Source: Batkoa obscura (Eukaryota > Entomophthoromycota > Entomophthoromycetes > Entomophthorales > Batkoaceae). Taken from it: DNA of 24,390 nt. The translations under genes were made by a program, and so were the position numbers. The notes beneath the pieces were generated by a model, which searched no databases, was not told the origin of the DNA, and was given only the letters and a program-made list of their open reading frames with translations. The stretch is taken from contig JASVEC010000258.1 of assembly GCA_030770535.1 (NCBI GenBank), forward strand, positions 1-24,390. The letters run 5' to 3'. Below, piece after piece: positions 1-10,088 of this stretch; position 1 is the first letter of the stretch; every line of letters starts with the position of its first letter.

Positions 1-219
1 AAAATTGTCTTGTTAATAATAATTGAGAATAATTGGGATGTTTAATATAACCACCAAATAAATATAGTTGATTGTCTTTGGTTATTATTATACTGCTACC
101 ACTTCGTTGTATTGGGCTATTATTATTGATTTCTGGACTGGCAATACAGGTTGAATTGTCTGGATTTAATATATAAAAAGCTGGAAATTGTTGTGTTGAC
201 TGGAAGCAAATGTTTGTAA
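1..219 (-). CDS. Kelch-repeat protein, partial (runs off the left edge)
   Basis: Read on the minus strand, one frame stays open from about 234 to the window edge. It gives a stretch with NICFQS, then PAFYILNPDNSTC, then LYLFGGYI. The LYLFGG motif is the double-glycine turn of a Kelch beta-propeller blade. The preceding Cys-containing segment resembles the non-blade part of fungal extracellular Kelch proteins. A stop lies just upstream in this frame, so the visible part is probably an internal exon entered through the AG at 220-221. No start codon was found. Upstream exons between 220 and 480 could not be resolved. The rest of the protein lies left of the window. Kelch propellers bind proteins or carbohydrates; no specific role can be given. 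Confidence 0.55.
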
Positions 220-1020
220 CTTGGGTTGTTGGTTATATGTAGATATAATACTGATCTTGTTGACAAACGGTGAACAATTTAGTGTATGTTGATGATGATA
301 AGGGTAAATGTTAATTTTAGTTAACGTTTTGTTTGCTAATAAATGAGGTTGATAAATTTATAATTATAGACAGATTGACCATTGTGTTAGTGTTAATGTT
401 GTTGGTAGATGAATTGGCTGCTATTATTATTATATTTTGATTGTATAGTATTGAAGAGGATCTATTATCGATTGGCAAATTATTACAAAGGATAACAATA
501 GTATCAATACTAAATAAATAAATGTCATGATAAATTATAATACGTAAATAAATAAATAAATAAAAGAGAATATTTCGTAATAATTGTTGATTTATTATTT
601 TTTAAACTATAAAGCCTCGATTTTTATGCTTAAAAACTTGGGATTTGGTATTAAAATATTAGACTTTTTATTGCATGAAATAAAAACATGAATGTATTTT
701 TAAAATTTTTGGCAGAGGTAAAAATATTTTGACAAAAGGGTTATGTACTAATTGGCTAAAGTATTAAATAGTTGGCAGATATGATTTTAGTACAAGCAGG
801 ATAAAAATTACTATAGTATCTAACAATTTCATTAATTATCATATCTATTTAATTTAATGTAAGGACCTTGTGATATTAATTAATAAGTATAAATTTAAAA
901 ATTAATTTAAAATTAAAAATCTTATAAAAAAATATAGCTTTTATATATATATCAAAAAATAGCTTTTAAATTTAGCTTGACTGCATTAAATTTGATAACG
1001 ACTAGTAAAAGTTAGCATTT
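220..1020. other. AT-rich spacer, possibly holding the 5' exon(s) of the Kelch gene
   Basis: No long frame survives on either strand. The minus strand at 340-480 has short coding-like stretches rich in Asn and Thr that could be an N-terminal exon of the Kelch gene, but no exon chain could be fixed. The rest is low-complexity A+T. Confidence 0.3.
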
Positions 1021-1114
1021 GGGGATGTATTTTTGCTTAAGGATTTCATTAATAATTTTTCTACTCAAATAGTGCTTAGAAAATGAAAAAGTAATGAACT
1101 AAAAAAAACATCTC
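1021..1114 (+). mobile_element. 4-bp-TSD MITE, copy 1
   Basis: Begins GGGGATGTATTTTTG and ends in a shortened ACATCTC end. It is flanked on both sides by ATTT (1017-1020 and 1115-1118), a 4-bp target duplication. Its interior shares the family core (ATTTTTCTACTCAAATAG, then GCTT and AATGAAAAAGTAATGAA). It has no coding capacity. Confidence 0.8.
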
Positions 1115-1211
1115 ATTTTCTGAAATGATCACAAGTCAAGAAAAAAGTTAAAAATCGAATATGTTAAGTTCAAATATGCATTAACTTAATGTTTATTCAA
1201 AATAATGATAT

Positions 1212-1298
1212 GGGGGATGTATTTTTGTGTTTAAGAATTTTACCAGCAAATTTTCCACTCAAACAGCGCTTAAAAAACGGAGAAGTAATAAAATAACC
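1212..1298 (+). mobile_element. 4-bp-TSD MITE, copy 2 (3' end shortened)
   Basis: Starts GGGGGATGTATTTTTGTG and carries the family core including CTCAAACAGCGCTT. The right terminal repeat has lost most of its A-run and ends in ACC. The flanks are ATAT (1208-1211) and ATAT (1299-1302), so the insertion boundaries survive although the element is internally shortened. Confidence 0.7.
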
Positions 1299-1336
1299 AT
1301 ATTAGTATTTTCACTGCCAGTTTAACTTTATTGTTT

Positions 1337-1424
1337 GGGGTGTTTTTTTTTGATTTCATCACTTCCGTTTTTTGAGCGCTAAAAAATTTGTTAGTGAAAT
1401 TGTTAAATAAAAAAATACGTCCCC
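1337..1424 (-). mobile_element. 4-bp-TSD MITE, copy 3 (reverse orientation)
   Basis: Reverse copy. It begins GGGGTGTTTTTTTTTGATTTCATC, contains TTTTGAGCGCT and ends TACGTCCCC. It is shorter than the family norm because of loss in the centre. The flanks are GTTT and ATTT, an imperfect 4-bp duplication. Confidence 0.75.
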
Positions 1425-1470
1425 ATTTTGTAAAATTATGAAAAATAGTTTATTTTATCATCAGGTATTC

Positions 1471-1512
1471 TATAATTAATAATAATAATAATAATAATAT
1501 TAATAAATAAAT
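1471..1512. repeat. AAT/ATA simple repeat
   Basis: A run of AAT trinucleotides passing into TAAATAAAT. It is a microsatellite just downstream of the receptor gene's stop codon, with no other content. Confidence 0.8.
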
Positions 1513-1677
1513 TTATTAAAAAGCAATTGCAAAAATATAAATAACAATAAGATATTGCTTATTGTTCCAATTCATCATCTTCTCATTTTAAGTCTTTTTT
1601 GTCGTAGCTACTTTTAGGGGGAGAAATTATGGACAATAAAGTTTGATTTGAATATAATGAAGCGTTATCTTGATACT

Positions 1678-3141
1678 TTAAATTAGGTAAAGCAAAGCTA
1701 ATAGTTGAGTGGGATCCATCTTTAATTGGAGAAGGTTCAAATGAGAGGCATTTCTTAATTTAACATTATCACCCTTTGGAGAAATTGATTCAGTCAATTC
1801 AAACTTAGTTAAAATACCATGTCTTTCAGGAGACTTTAATTTTCTTAATGTATTTTTATGTAATTCTTTAAATTGTAATTTCTTCTTTTTTTGATGATGA
1901 AGATAAGCAATAAGTTGAAATACTCCACTTAAATTAGTTGATAAAATAGCTAACGTAAATACCCAGCTTTCTCTATAATCAAATAACATTAAAAGTAAAT
2001 GAACTGTTGGCGGAGTATATTGAAAAAAATGAATTAATAAATGAGTTTCTAATTTAATTTCAGCATAATCTAAAGTCATTATTGATTTGCGATAAATTTG
2101 ATGATAAAATTTCTTATTTAAACTTGGATCTTTTAACATTTCACTTTCCAATGTACTTAGTGTTTCTGTTGAGTGGTTCTTATTATTATGATGATCATGT
2201 TTATAAGTACGTACTAACATATAACCTCCCAATATTAAAATAGCTATTACTAAATACAGAAATAATAATGCTATTGTACTTATCTTCCCTGCTAATGTTT
2301 CATCGTCAATTAAACACCAAAATTCTTCTGGTCCAAATGCATGGAATTGAGCTAATATAGTGGTAGCAATAAGTGGTAAACCAATAATAATAAATAAAAG
2401 GAACCAATCGTATTTCCCTGTTTTTAATTCATACCCTTTAGTTGCTTTTAAAGCAGTTGAAATAGCAATAAACCCGATTAATAACATATCTGTTGCTTCT
2501 AAAGTATTGATGATAAATCCAATAAATTGACATGAATTTCCAGAAACTAAAGTATCGAATAAAGTAGAATAAACAATTGAAAACGTAAAGAATCCACCCA
2601 CCAATATATCATTAAGTACTGAATAAGTTAATATTCTTAAGCTAGAGTGAAAGCCTACTCGTTTTCTTAATTTATTAACTAAATATAATAAATAGCCACA
2701 AGCCACAAAATTCAATGATGTAGTAATTAAGCCAACCACAAACATAGTTGATGCGCCAATTGGATCTTTGGAGCGTATATTCTCAGCTTCTTCACTATCT
2801 TCGGTTTCTTTATTTCCATCTTTATTATGACTATGTTCTTTACTACCTTCCACTTTAGTTGTATTAGTTGAAGTCTTACTTGATATTATAGATTTTGAAG
2901 TAATTACAAGTACATCCTCTTCTTGTTTTAAAACCCGATTGTTTTGAGTTGGGGTTGGTGATGGGTAACTTATATATATTGTTTTTGTTGGTTCAATTGT
3001 TGGCTTTATATTCATTAATAGATCTTCAATAGCTTGAATATCGGGTGATATAATGTCCCCAGCATCATCTAATAAAGTTATTGAGGTTATATGGGTTAAC
3101 AAATACAAAAACAATATAGATTGTAGTGAGTTTAGGTGCAT
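1678..3141 (-). CDS. Seven-transmembrane G-protein-coupled receptor, cAMP-receptor/Git3-like
   Basis: A 487-residue single-exon protein. A hydrophobic N-terminus (residues 3-24) looks like a signal peptide. A Ser/Thr/Glu-rich extracellular region of about 100 residues follows. Seven hydrophobic helices lie at roughly 131-156, 169-195, 204-231, 246-265, 286-311, 364-388 and 392-415. Cys204 at the start of helix 3 and Cys276 in the FWCLIDDE segment before helix 5 could form the usual extracellular disulfide. The long third cytoplasmic loop (312-363) and the basic segment after helix 7 (QKKKKLQFKELHKN) fit G-protein coupling. Loop layout and the WCLID motif suggest the Dictyostelium cAMP-receptor-like or fungal Git3-type families. 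This is family resemblance only; the ligand is unknown. The start ATG is the first in frame and is directly followed by the signal-like helix. The C-terminal tail ends without a recognisable motif. Confidence 0.85.
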   Translation of the reverse strand: MHLNSLQSILFLYLLTHITSITLLDDAGDIISPDIQAIEDLLMNIKPTIEPTKTIYISYPSPTPTQNNRVLKQEEDVLVITSKSIISSKTSTNTTKVEGSKEHSHNKDGNKETEDSEEAENIRSKDPIGASTMFVVGLITTSLNFVACGYLLYLVNKLRKRVGFHSSLRILTYSVLNDILVGGFFTFSIVYSTLFDTLVSGNSCQFIGFIINTLEATDMLLIGFIAISTALKATKGYELKTGKYDWFLLFIIIGLPLIATTILAQFHAFGPEEFWCLIDDETLAGKISTIALLFLYLVIAILILGGYMLVRTYKHDHHNNKNHSTETLSTLESEMLKDPSLNKKFYHQIYRKSIMTLDYAEIKLETHLLIHFFQYTPPTVHLLLMLFDYRESWVFTLAILSTNLSGVFQLIAYLHHQKKKKLQFKELHKNTLRKLKSPERHGILTKFELTESISPKGDNVKLRNASHLNLLQLKMDPTQLLALLYLI

Positions 3142-4954
3142 GATGTTAATATTGAATTATAAGAATAACAAGAAATAAGAAATAAAAGACTAAATGTAAG
3201 GGAAAATATAAGAAATGGATAAAATTTAGTAAGGGAACCAGCTTATTAAAGTTATTCCAGGTTTGATGTTTTTTTCCTAAAGTTTTTGAAACGAAATTTA
3301 AGAGTCAGTTCACACTTATTTATAATTTTTTATAACGGTTAAAAACGGTGTCTTTATTAAATTTAAAAAGTTAACTACTCATTTCTAAAATTAGTAAAAT
3401 CATCATTACGATCTGTTACTCCAAAGAATGATTGAAATTGAAAGTTAAACTAGTTATTGAGTTGATGTTAATATTAATTATTTTTTTACTATAATTATAT
3501 AATTTATTCAAATTATCTAATATGTATTTTTTTTCTTTCAACTTGTTTGAACTAATCAAAGCGACACTAAAGAAATTCAATATTTTATGCTTTTTATTCG
3601 TGCAAATAGGGGTGAGCTCATCGAGATCCACTAATTAATTTTTTTATTTATTGCCAAGAATTTATCAATTGGAGTAAGTTAATAAAATGAGAACTTTAAG
3701 TTTGTATTTTAATAGAGAGTTATTTCATTTAAGTTGATTAAGATAATTATAAACATATTAATTAAAACTTTTAAAAAGCTCTTATTATAAAACGAAGTCA
3801 CTCAAATGTAATAAAAGTGTATAAAAGGTAATAAAAAATTATATATTTGATTTTTTATTGTTTATTTTATTTATAACTATACAATCATTAATTAATTAAT
3901 TAATTTCAATGCATTAACTACTTCTAATGCTATATTTCAAATTAAACACAATATCAATTTAGAGGCTCTTGAAGTTATTATCTTTGATAAAATAAAAAAG
4001 AATTAACTGCTGATTATTAAAATTATAAATAAAATTGGTGGCTTATAAAAAAATTCAACTTTATTTTTAATATACTTTGTTATTTATTATTTACCTAAAA
4101 ATAACTTATTTTTACATATTAAAATTAGTAGTTGGATGAGTTGAAATTAAACTTCAACTTTTCTCCGATGTTCAATATTCAGTTTAAATTCAATAAAAAA
4201 TTAGTTTCAGTATAACAACTGTGTTTGATATAAAAACCATTTTGTCTTTAAATATCAATTCCAATTTAGACACTCATTTTATTTTCAAATAAAAACTTTT
4301 AATTAAAGATAGAATGAGTTTTATATTAAAGGTAGTTATATAAAGTTTTTATAAATTTATTACTATTGAGGTGGTAGTAGTAATATTCATTTGGAAAGAG
4401 AGATTTGAAATAGTAACCTTGTAATAGCTTGAAATTAGATCAATGGTAACAAAAACTTATCAATATTTGTCTAAGTCGAAAATTTTGTTGAGATTGAGTT
4501 CGTTGATGTGTTTAACTTTGTTTGATTATTTGTAAAACCTGCTTTAATTTTGTTGATAGTTGTTTAAAGGTTCCTGTTTCAAATTTCTTTCTCCAAATAT
4601 AATTGGCATCAAATCGAGGTTTACCTTTATAAAGATTTTCTGTTAACAAAAATTTTATTTTGCTGTATTGCAAAAGTAATTTAAATGTAGTTTCTTTACA
4701 GAATTTGAAGACATTATAAAATAGATATAATATAGTCATTAACTAAATCATAACTACAAAGTTACATCTAACTTATGACACCTCAAAATTCTATAAGAGA
4801 AATCACATTTAATCTACATTTTTTAATAAGATGATCAAATAAAATAAAATTAGAATTATTAAATTAAAGATCAATTTGATAAATAAAAATACTATATAAA
4901 CCCTTAGAGTTAATATTCTCAGGTTAAGAGTATTTTCACTTTAGTTATAGATAT
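3142..4954. other. Long AT-rich spacer; only weak coding-like traces
   Basis: No convincing gene. Minus strand 3382-3453 reads as a possible terminal exon after an AG (ending DDFTNFRNE and a stop). It follows an open stretch at about 3470-3630 that lacks an ATG. Together these could be the tail of a decayed gene. A minus-strand frame at 4512-4739 (75 codons, containing YKGKPRFDANYIWRKKFE) also looks slightly coding-like but matches nothing I recognise. Poly-A/T runs dominate the rest. Confidence 0.35.
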
Positions 4955-5049
4955 GGGGATGTATTTTTTTGCTTAATAATTTTACTAACAATTTTTCCGC
5001 TCAAGTAGTGCTTAAAAATAGAAAAAAATGAAGCTAAAAAAACACCCCC
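4955..5049 (+). mobile_element. 4-bp-TSD MITE, copy 4
   Basis: Begins GGGGATGTATTTTTTTGC and ends AACACCCCC. The core is ATTTTTCCGCTCAAGTAG then TGCTTAAAAA. The flanks are ATAT (4951-4954) and ATAT (5050-5053). Confidence 0.85.
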
Positions 5050-6380
5050 ATATGTTGTAAATTGATAGAATTTTTATCAAAGTTGATAAAAATTCCTAAA
5101 TTAGCAAAAAATTTACTAACATAACTTATGTATTAATATTAATTAAAGCTGTAATATATAAATAAGTGAACTATCTTAGTATTATAAATATATATGTTTT
5201 TTGTTATTAGCAGTTAAATTATAAAATTTATTATATTTGTAAATAAAAACCTTAAATTTTAAAACCAACTAATCAATATTTCTTATTTTATCTAATGGTT
5301 TAGAACTATTTTTTTGTTATGAAAGGTTTTTTAAATGGCTATCAACTATGTTTTTTCTATAATACTTAATAAAAAAATCAAAACTAGTTTTTTAACTATT
5401 ATTTATCTTATAATTTTTTCAAATATATAATACAACAACTTTTGAAATTTAAAATAGTTTCTTGTATCTGCTTATGTATTAATTTTTAGAAACTTTTTAA
5501 AAACTCTTTGGATCTTAAATTAATTGAACAATTTTTGTATATATTGAATTATAGTTTAATATCTTAAATAGACAATTAAAATAAACAAAGTTTATTATTC
5601 CATTATTTTTTAAATATAAAACACCAAATTTTAATACTAATATGAAATGTTGCTTTGTCGGCTCTATGATTGATTATAACATAACAATCACTTAAGTCAT
5701 TATATTCTCGAGTTCAGACACAATCAATCTAGGGTCTCTTATTTTGATTTACTGAGGGAATTCTTAACTTCAAATCGCAAAGGATATTATCTTCTGGTTT
5801 TGATATCTATACTTGTTGGGGTATAAAAGAGATCCTTTACAATAATTCGAGGCTTTTTAATTAAATTATTCCCTGATATAGTACCTTTAATAAAGCTACT
5901 AAATCTTTCTGATGGTACTTTATGTAGATTTTACAGCAGTATTATCTATTCTATTTGTCTTACATATTTAGTAGCCTATTATGTGTTATGCTTCATAATT
6001 CAAGTCTATCTTAGTTAGCTAGACTAAGTCCTTTCGACTTACAGCCACCCAATCAACCAAAAACTACTTTTAGCACCAATCACTGAGTACTGGATTTCAC
6101 ACTAATATGGGTTATTTATTATAACAATATAAATTCATTAAATCTGGGTTTATTTTTATTTCCATATTTTATTTAAAGCCTAAAGGTATTATATAACTTT
6201 CATTATTTAATTTTTATTTATCTTCGTTTTATTTTTAAATAATTTTTTTAATTATATACTAGGTATATATATTATATAAATCTATCTTTTGTTATATTCT
6301 TAAAACTATTTAATATATATTTAAGAAATGTTAACTTAGATACTGCTTTATTTTTTAAACTATTAAACTATTTGTTATAT
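5050..6380. other. AT-rich spacer with an unassigned more complex block near 5640-6110
   Basis: Most of this stretch is low-complexity A+T. The block at about 5640-6110 has visibly more G and C and mixed sequence. It includes a short inverted repeat (AGTCTA...TAGACT at about 6003-6025). No frame, target-site repeat or terminal repeat could be established. It may be a worn repeat copy or old coding sequence. Confidence 0.35.
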
Positions 6381-6477
6381 GGGGATGTATTTTTTTATTT
6401 AAGAATTTTACTACAATCTTTCCACTCAAATAGCGCTTAAAAAATGGAAAAATAATGAAACTAAAAAAAACAGCCCC
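6381..6477 (+). mobile_element. 4-bp-TSD MITE, copy 5
   Basis: Begins GGGGATGTATTTTTTTATTT and ends AAAACAGCCCC. The core includes CCACTCAAATAGCGCTTAAA. The flanks are ATAT (6377-6380) and ATAT (6478-6481). It lies about 370 bp upstream of the first dehydrogenase start. Confidence 0.85.
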
Positions 6478-6808
6478 ATATATCGTTTTTTTACTTTTAT
6501 TTAATGTATATATTTTTACTAAATTTTGATAAAATAACTAAAATAAGTCTTTTAAGTTAAAATTCAACTAATCACGTGTTAAAGATTTATTTTAAGCTTA
6601 AAAGCTTAAAATTTAAGTAAATCTAAAACCAACAATTCAGATATTCTTAAATACTTAGATTATTTGATAAGCCTCGTTTTATGTTCTTTATATTATCATC
6701 AAAAATTAAATTTTTTCGGTCTTTTGTTTCTCCTGGTTTAGATTTAGCTAAAAAGTTAACACAATTATACATAAAATATCAACCTATAACATAACAATAA
6801 TCAAATAG

Positions 6809-6815
6809 TATAAAT
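6809..6815 (+). promoter_or_regulatory. Candidate TATA box of the first dehydrogenase
   Basis: TATAAAT about 35-40 bases upstream of the ATG at 6850, which would leave a very short leader. In such AT-rich DNA the match is weak evidence. The paralogue has a TATA-like site at a similar distance. Confidence 0.3.
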
Positions 6816-6849
6816 AATCAGAAAACAAACAGTATAGTTTTATAAAAAA

Positions 6850-7908
6850 ATGTCCAGCACAGCAAAATACAGTAAAATAAATGGCTATGCTTGTCATGGA
6901 AAAGATGAAAAATTAGTCAAATATATCTACAATCCAGCCCCACTTCAACCCAACGATATTGAAGTTAAGATAACCCATTGTGGTATCTGTGGCACTGATA
7001 TTCATGTAATGGATAGTGGATGGGCCCCAGCCAATTATCCAGTAATAGTGGGTCATGAAATTGTAGGTGAAATAGTATCTTTAGGACCAGAGGTGAAAGG
7101 ATTCAAAATAGGAGATCGTGTAGGAGTAGGAGCCCAATGTTCCTGTTGTATGAATAAGGATTGTTATGCTTGTAAACGTCAAAGAGAAGCACATTGTGAG
7201 AAAATGGGAGAAACCTATAATTCAAAGAGATCAATAGATAATTCAAAAACTTATGGTGGTTACGCAGAAGCTATTAGGGTTCAACAAGATTTTGTATTTC
7301 ATATACCAGAAAGTATACCTTCAGATAAAGCTGCACCTCTATTATGTGCTGGTGCTACTGTATATACTCCTATGATTCAACAAGGATTTAAAGCAGGTGA
7401 TAAAGTTGGTGTACTTGGAATTGGAGGTTTAGGTCATTTGGCTATTCAATTTGCTAATGCTTTAGGATGTGAAGTGTATGCTTTGTCCCACTCCCATTCT
7501 AAAGAAGAAGACGCTAAAAAGATGGGGGCTAAACATTTCATTGCTTATAGCAATGAAGAAGAATTAATTAAAGTTAAAAATACATTGAACTACCTTATTG
7601 TAACCAGTAATGGAGATAATGCACAATGGGATCGCTTTGCTAATTGGATGGATATTGATGGTAAAATCATATTGTTAGCAGTACCAGAATCCAATATTAC
7701 ATTGAGTCCATTTACTTTGGTAAAGAAAAACATTGGCTTTAGTGGTTCGCTTATTGGATCTCCAAATGAAATTCGTCAAATGTTGGATTTTGCAGCAAAG
7801 CATAAAGTTTATCCTTGGATTGAAAATTATCCTATGGATAAATGCAATGAAGGTATACAGCTTGTACGTGATGGTAAAGTTAGATACAGAGTGGTGCTCA
7901 ATAACTAA
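6850..7908 (+). CDS. Zinc-dependent medium-chain alcohol dehydrogenase, CAD/ADH6-like, paralogue 1
   Basis: A 352-residue enzyme of normal family length that should reduce aldehydes to alcohols with NADPH. Catalytic zinc ligands are Cys44 (THCGICGTDIH), His69 with Glu70 (VGHE) and Cys166 (LLCAGAT). Structural-zinc cysteines lie in the lobe around residues 97-116 (CSCC...CYACKRQREAHC). The nucleotide-binding turn is GIGGLG at 190-195. After the second beta strand comes ALSHSHSK. Compared with yeast ADH6, the Ser and Lys that contact the NADP phosphate are kept and the Arg is replaced by His, so coenzyme preference is likely but not certain. No signal peptide, so probably cytosolic. No introns. 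A paralogue lies 4.8 kb downstream on the same strand; 204 bp in the centre (7342-7545) are identical to it, and the similarity continues past the stop codon. Confidence 0.95.
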   Translation: MSSTAKYSKINGYACHGKDEKLVKYIYNPAPLQPNDIEVKITHCGICGTDIHVMDSGWAPANYPVIVGHEIVGEIVSLGPEVKGFKIGDRVGVGAQCSCCMNKDCYACKRQREAHCEKMGETYNSKRSIDNSKTYGGYAEAIRVQQDFVFHIPESIPSDKAAPLLCAGATVYTPMIQQGFKAGDKVGVLGIGGLGHLAIQFANALGCEVYALSHSHSKEEDAKKMGAKHFIAYSNEEELIKVKNTLNYLIVTSNGDNAQWDRFANWMDIDGKIILLAVPESNITLSPFTLVKKNIGFSGSLIGSPNEIRQMLDFAAKHKVYPWIENYPMDKCNEGIQLVRDGKVRYRVVLNN

Positions 7909-8164
7909 ATGATAAATAAGCTATTATAGTTATTACTACCCTTTTATTCAAGTCATATTTGAATTTTCCAAGTAAATTAGAATTATACTAGTATAAAAAG
8001 TATAACTTAAATAATGTTTCATTTATATATTCTATAAAGAACACTTAAAGTAACTTAGTATACTTAAATTCCAATCCCACACCAAATAGATAGTTGAGCT
8101 TTCTCTCATATTATTATGAAATAAAAGATTGTTATCAGAAGCTTTATGGTTTGTTAAGGCAATT

Positions 8165-8203
8165 TTAGGGTTATAATCATTTTTTAGGGTTATAATCATT
8201 TCT
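8165..8203. repeat. 19-bp tandem duplication
   Basis: Two adjacent copies of a unit containing TTAGGGTTATAATCATTT. The unit includes the telomere-like hexamer TTAGGG only once per copy, so this is not a telomeric array. Confidence 0.7.
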
Positions 8204-8257
8204 AAATATTTCATACTATTGGCTATATAGCGTAGCGTACTATATCTATATAAGTTT

Positions 8258-8276
8258 TATTCCCTCCGTCCCTATG
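8258..8276. mobile_element. Stowaway-like terminal motif, solo
   Basis: The string TATTCCCTCCGTCCCTAT closely resembles the TA plus CTCCCTCCGTCCC ends of Stowaway/Tc1-mariner MITEs. It stands out in composition from its surroundings. No matching inverted end (GGGACGGAGGG) was found nearby, so at best this is a truncated end. Confidence 0.3.
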
Positions 8277-8499
8277 GTATTAGCGTAGGTATAATAATCG
8301 TACTTTATTCGATTGCTATTTGTAGATATTTGATTGTTTAGTCAATTTATTTAAACTTTAAATATAGCTCATTTTTGATAAATGCCAAATACAGCATTTC
8401 AGAGCATATCAGGATAGTAGGGCTAAAAACCATGATAGTCAAGTGATTATTTTTACTTGATTTCAATACTTTTATATAGGGTTTTCAAACTTAATATAC

Positions 8500-8596
8500 A
8501 GGGATGTTTTTTTGGCTTCATGATTTTTTCGATTTTCAAGCACTATTTAAGAAGAAAGATTGTTAGTAAAATTCTTAAACAAAAAAATACATCCTC
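8500..8596 (-). mobile_element. 4-bp-TSD MITE, copy 6 (reverse orientation)
   Basis: Begins AGGGATGTTTTTTTGGCTTCATG (first base changed from G to A) and ends TACATCCTC. The core is worn (TCAAGCACTATTTAAGAAG). The flanks are ATAC (8496-8499) and ATAC (8597-8600). Confidence 0.8.
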
Positions 8597-8795
8597 ATAC
8601 ACTAAAACTAAAAATTAAAATAATAGAAAATAATAAAAAATAATTTTTTAAACTAATTTATATAACTTTAATTAGTCTATTTGAGTTAATTTTATTTTGG
8701 TTAATATTTTATCAATTTTTAATCATACAGTTTCAAATAAATAAAACTAATAAAGTAGTTTTCAAGTATTATTTTCAAACGGTTTTTAAACATTT

Positions 8796-8894
8796 GGGGA
8801 TGTATTTCTGTGTTTAAAAATTTTGCTAATAATTTTTCCGCTCAAATGGCGCTTAAAAGATGGAAAAAATGATGGAGCCAAAAAAAACATCCCC
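8796..8894 (+). mobile_element. 4-bp-TSD MITE, copy 7
   Basis: A full-length 99-bp copy. It begins GGGGATGTATTTCTGTG and ends AAAACATCCCC. The core is TTTTTCCGCTCAAATGGCGC. The flanks are ATTT (8792-8795) and ATTT (8895-8898). This is a good reference copy for the family. Confidence 0.9.
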
Positions 8895-9415
8895 ATTTTA
8901 TAAAAATCATTTTATATTTAATTTTGAAAATCTCAAACTTTGATTAGCATCTTTTTCAAAACTTCTATGGATTAGTAATAAAATTTACGCTTTCTTATCA
9001 ATACTACTTATATTTATGACTTAATATTATAAAGGTTTTATAATATTAACTATAAAAGATTTTAGTGGCAATTAGAGATTTAACATTTACTATATTAAAA
9101 GCTTAAATTTATATAGCCATCTTTAATATACTCTCTTTACTTTTACCATTAACTTATTCAAGTTAATTTTTTGCAAAAATATTTGTCAATGAATACAATA
9201 TAAATTAAAAGAGTAATTTTCAATTAAAAAATAAAAATATCAAATCGGAAATAAACCTTTTAATAACTATTCAATGTCTTTTTAGCTTTTTTAAATTTTA
9301 TTTATCTATGATATGTAAACTAATAAATGGAGTCAAATAATATGTATTTTCTGCTTGAAAGCTCCTGGCGTTTTATCTTCAAATATATTAAAACTTATTT
9401 TATAATTCACTATTT

Positions 9416-9511
9416 GAGGGTGTTTTTTGATTTCATCACTTTTTCGATTTTTAAGTGTTATTTGAGCGGAAAGATCATTAGTAAAATTTTCAAACAAAAA
9501 AATGCATCACC
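9416..9511 (-). mobile_element. 4-bp-TSD MITE, copy 8 (reverse orientation)
   Basis: Begins GAGGGTGTTTTTTGATTTC and ends ATGCATCACC. The core is TAAGTGTTATTTGAGCGG. The flanks are ATTT (9412-9415) and ATTT (9512-9515). The short open frame crossing it is chance. Confidence 0.85.
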
Positions 9512-9515
9512 ATTT

Positions 9516-10088
9516 ATCAAAGTTATATATAAATAAAATTAAACTTTGATTTACTCAATAATACAAAAAGAGAAGAAAAGAGATATAGTAAATGGTTTTT
9601 AGATACTTTATAGGAATTATTTTATAATAAAGTATGTATTAAAGTGTAATTAAGACATTATAATACTAAGTCTTCTATAAATATATATAAGGCCTCATTT
9701 ATACTATCTACTTTAAGATAATACTTAAGCAAAGCTTGTAGTTAAAAATGTAACAGTAACATGAAATTGGACAAAATCAAAAATAACAATAATAGAAAAA
9801 TTATTTTATATAGCAATCAATAAACTATTTTATCATTTTAGTATAGTAATTTAATTTACATACTATAAATCTGCCAATTGGGATTGTGAACACAAAAGTT
9901 ATACATAACCAAAATAACATATTATTATAAGCTGAGTATGGATCCATAGAATTAAAATTAACTTTAAAGATAAAATAATAACAATATGTATAATAAAAAT
10001 AACGTAAAACAGAGATTAATAGTCGAGCAATTTTAAATCTATACCAATATTTTAAAAAAAGAAAGACGGGAATTTATAGTACAAAAAA
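9516..10088. other. AT-rich spacer
   Basis: No gene, RNA or clear repeat is visible. It ends where the P450 relic begins. Confidence 0.5.

Larger units (their letters stand above)
7909..8499. other. Spacer downstream of dehydrogenase 1
   Basis: The first 70-80 bases resemble the sequence after the second dehydrogenase, so the duplicated unit included the 3' flank. A 19-bp direct tandem repeat with core TAGGGTTATAATCATTT lies at about 8165-8203. Beyond 8300 no gene is visible. Confidence 0.5.

Noticed and set aside
1021-1424. Interpreting the GGGGATGT...CATCCCC repeats as terminators or small-RNA genes
   Set aside because: Matching 4-bp flank duplications and occurrence in both orientations, including inside a pseudogene, fit transposition much better.
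3382-3631. Possible two-exon gene end on the minus strand
   Set aside because: The reading is open with an acceptor-like AG, but there is no ATG, no clear donor and no recognisable family. Kept only as a note on the spacer.
5640-6110. Possible solo LTR or other retroelement relic
   Set aside because: The block has more complex sequence than its surroundings, but no terminal TG...CA, target duplication, primer-binding site or coding motif could be shown.
8165-8203. Telomere-like TTAGGG motif
   Set aside because: It appears only once per 19-bp unit and twice in total, so it is a small tandem duplication rather than telomeric repeat.
9327-9536. Plus-strand 69-codon open frame
   Set aside because: It crosses MITE copy 8 and is made of AT-rich chance codons.
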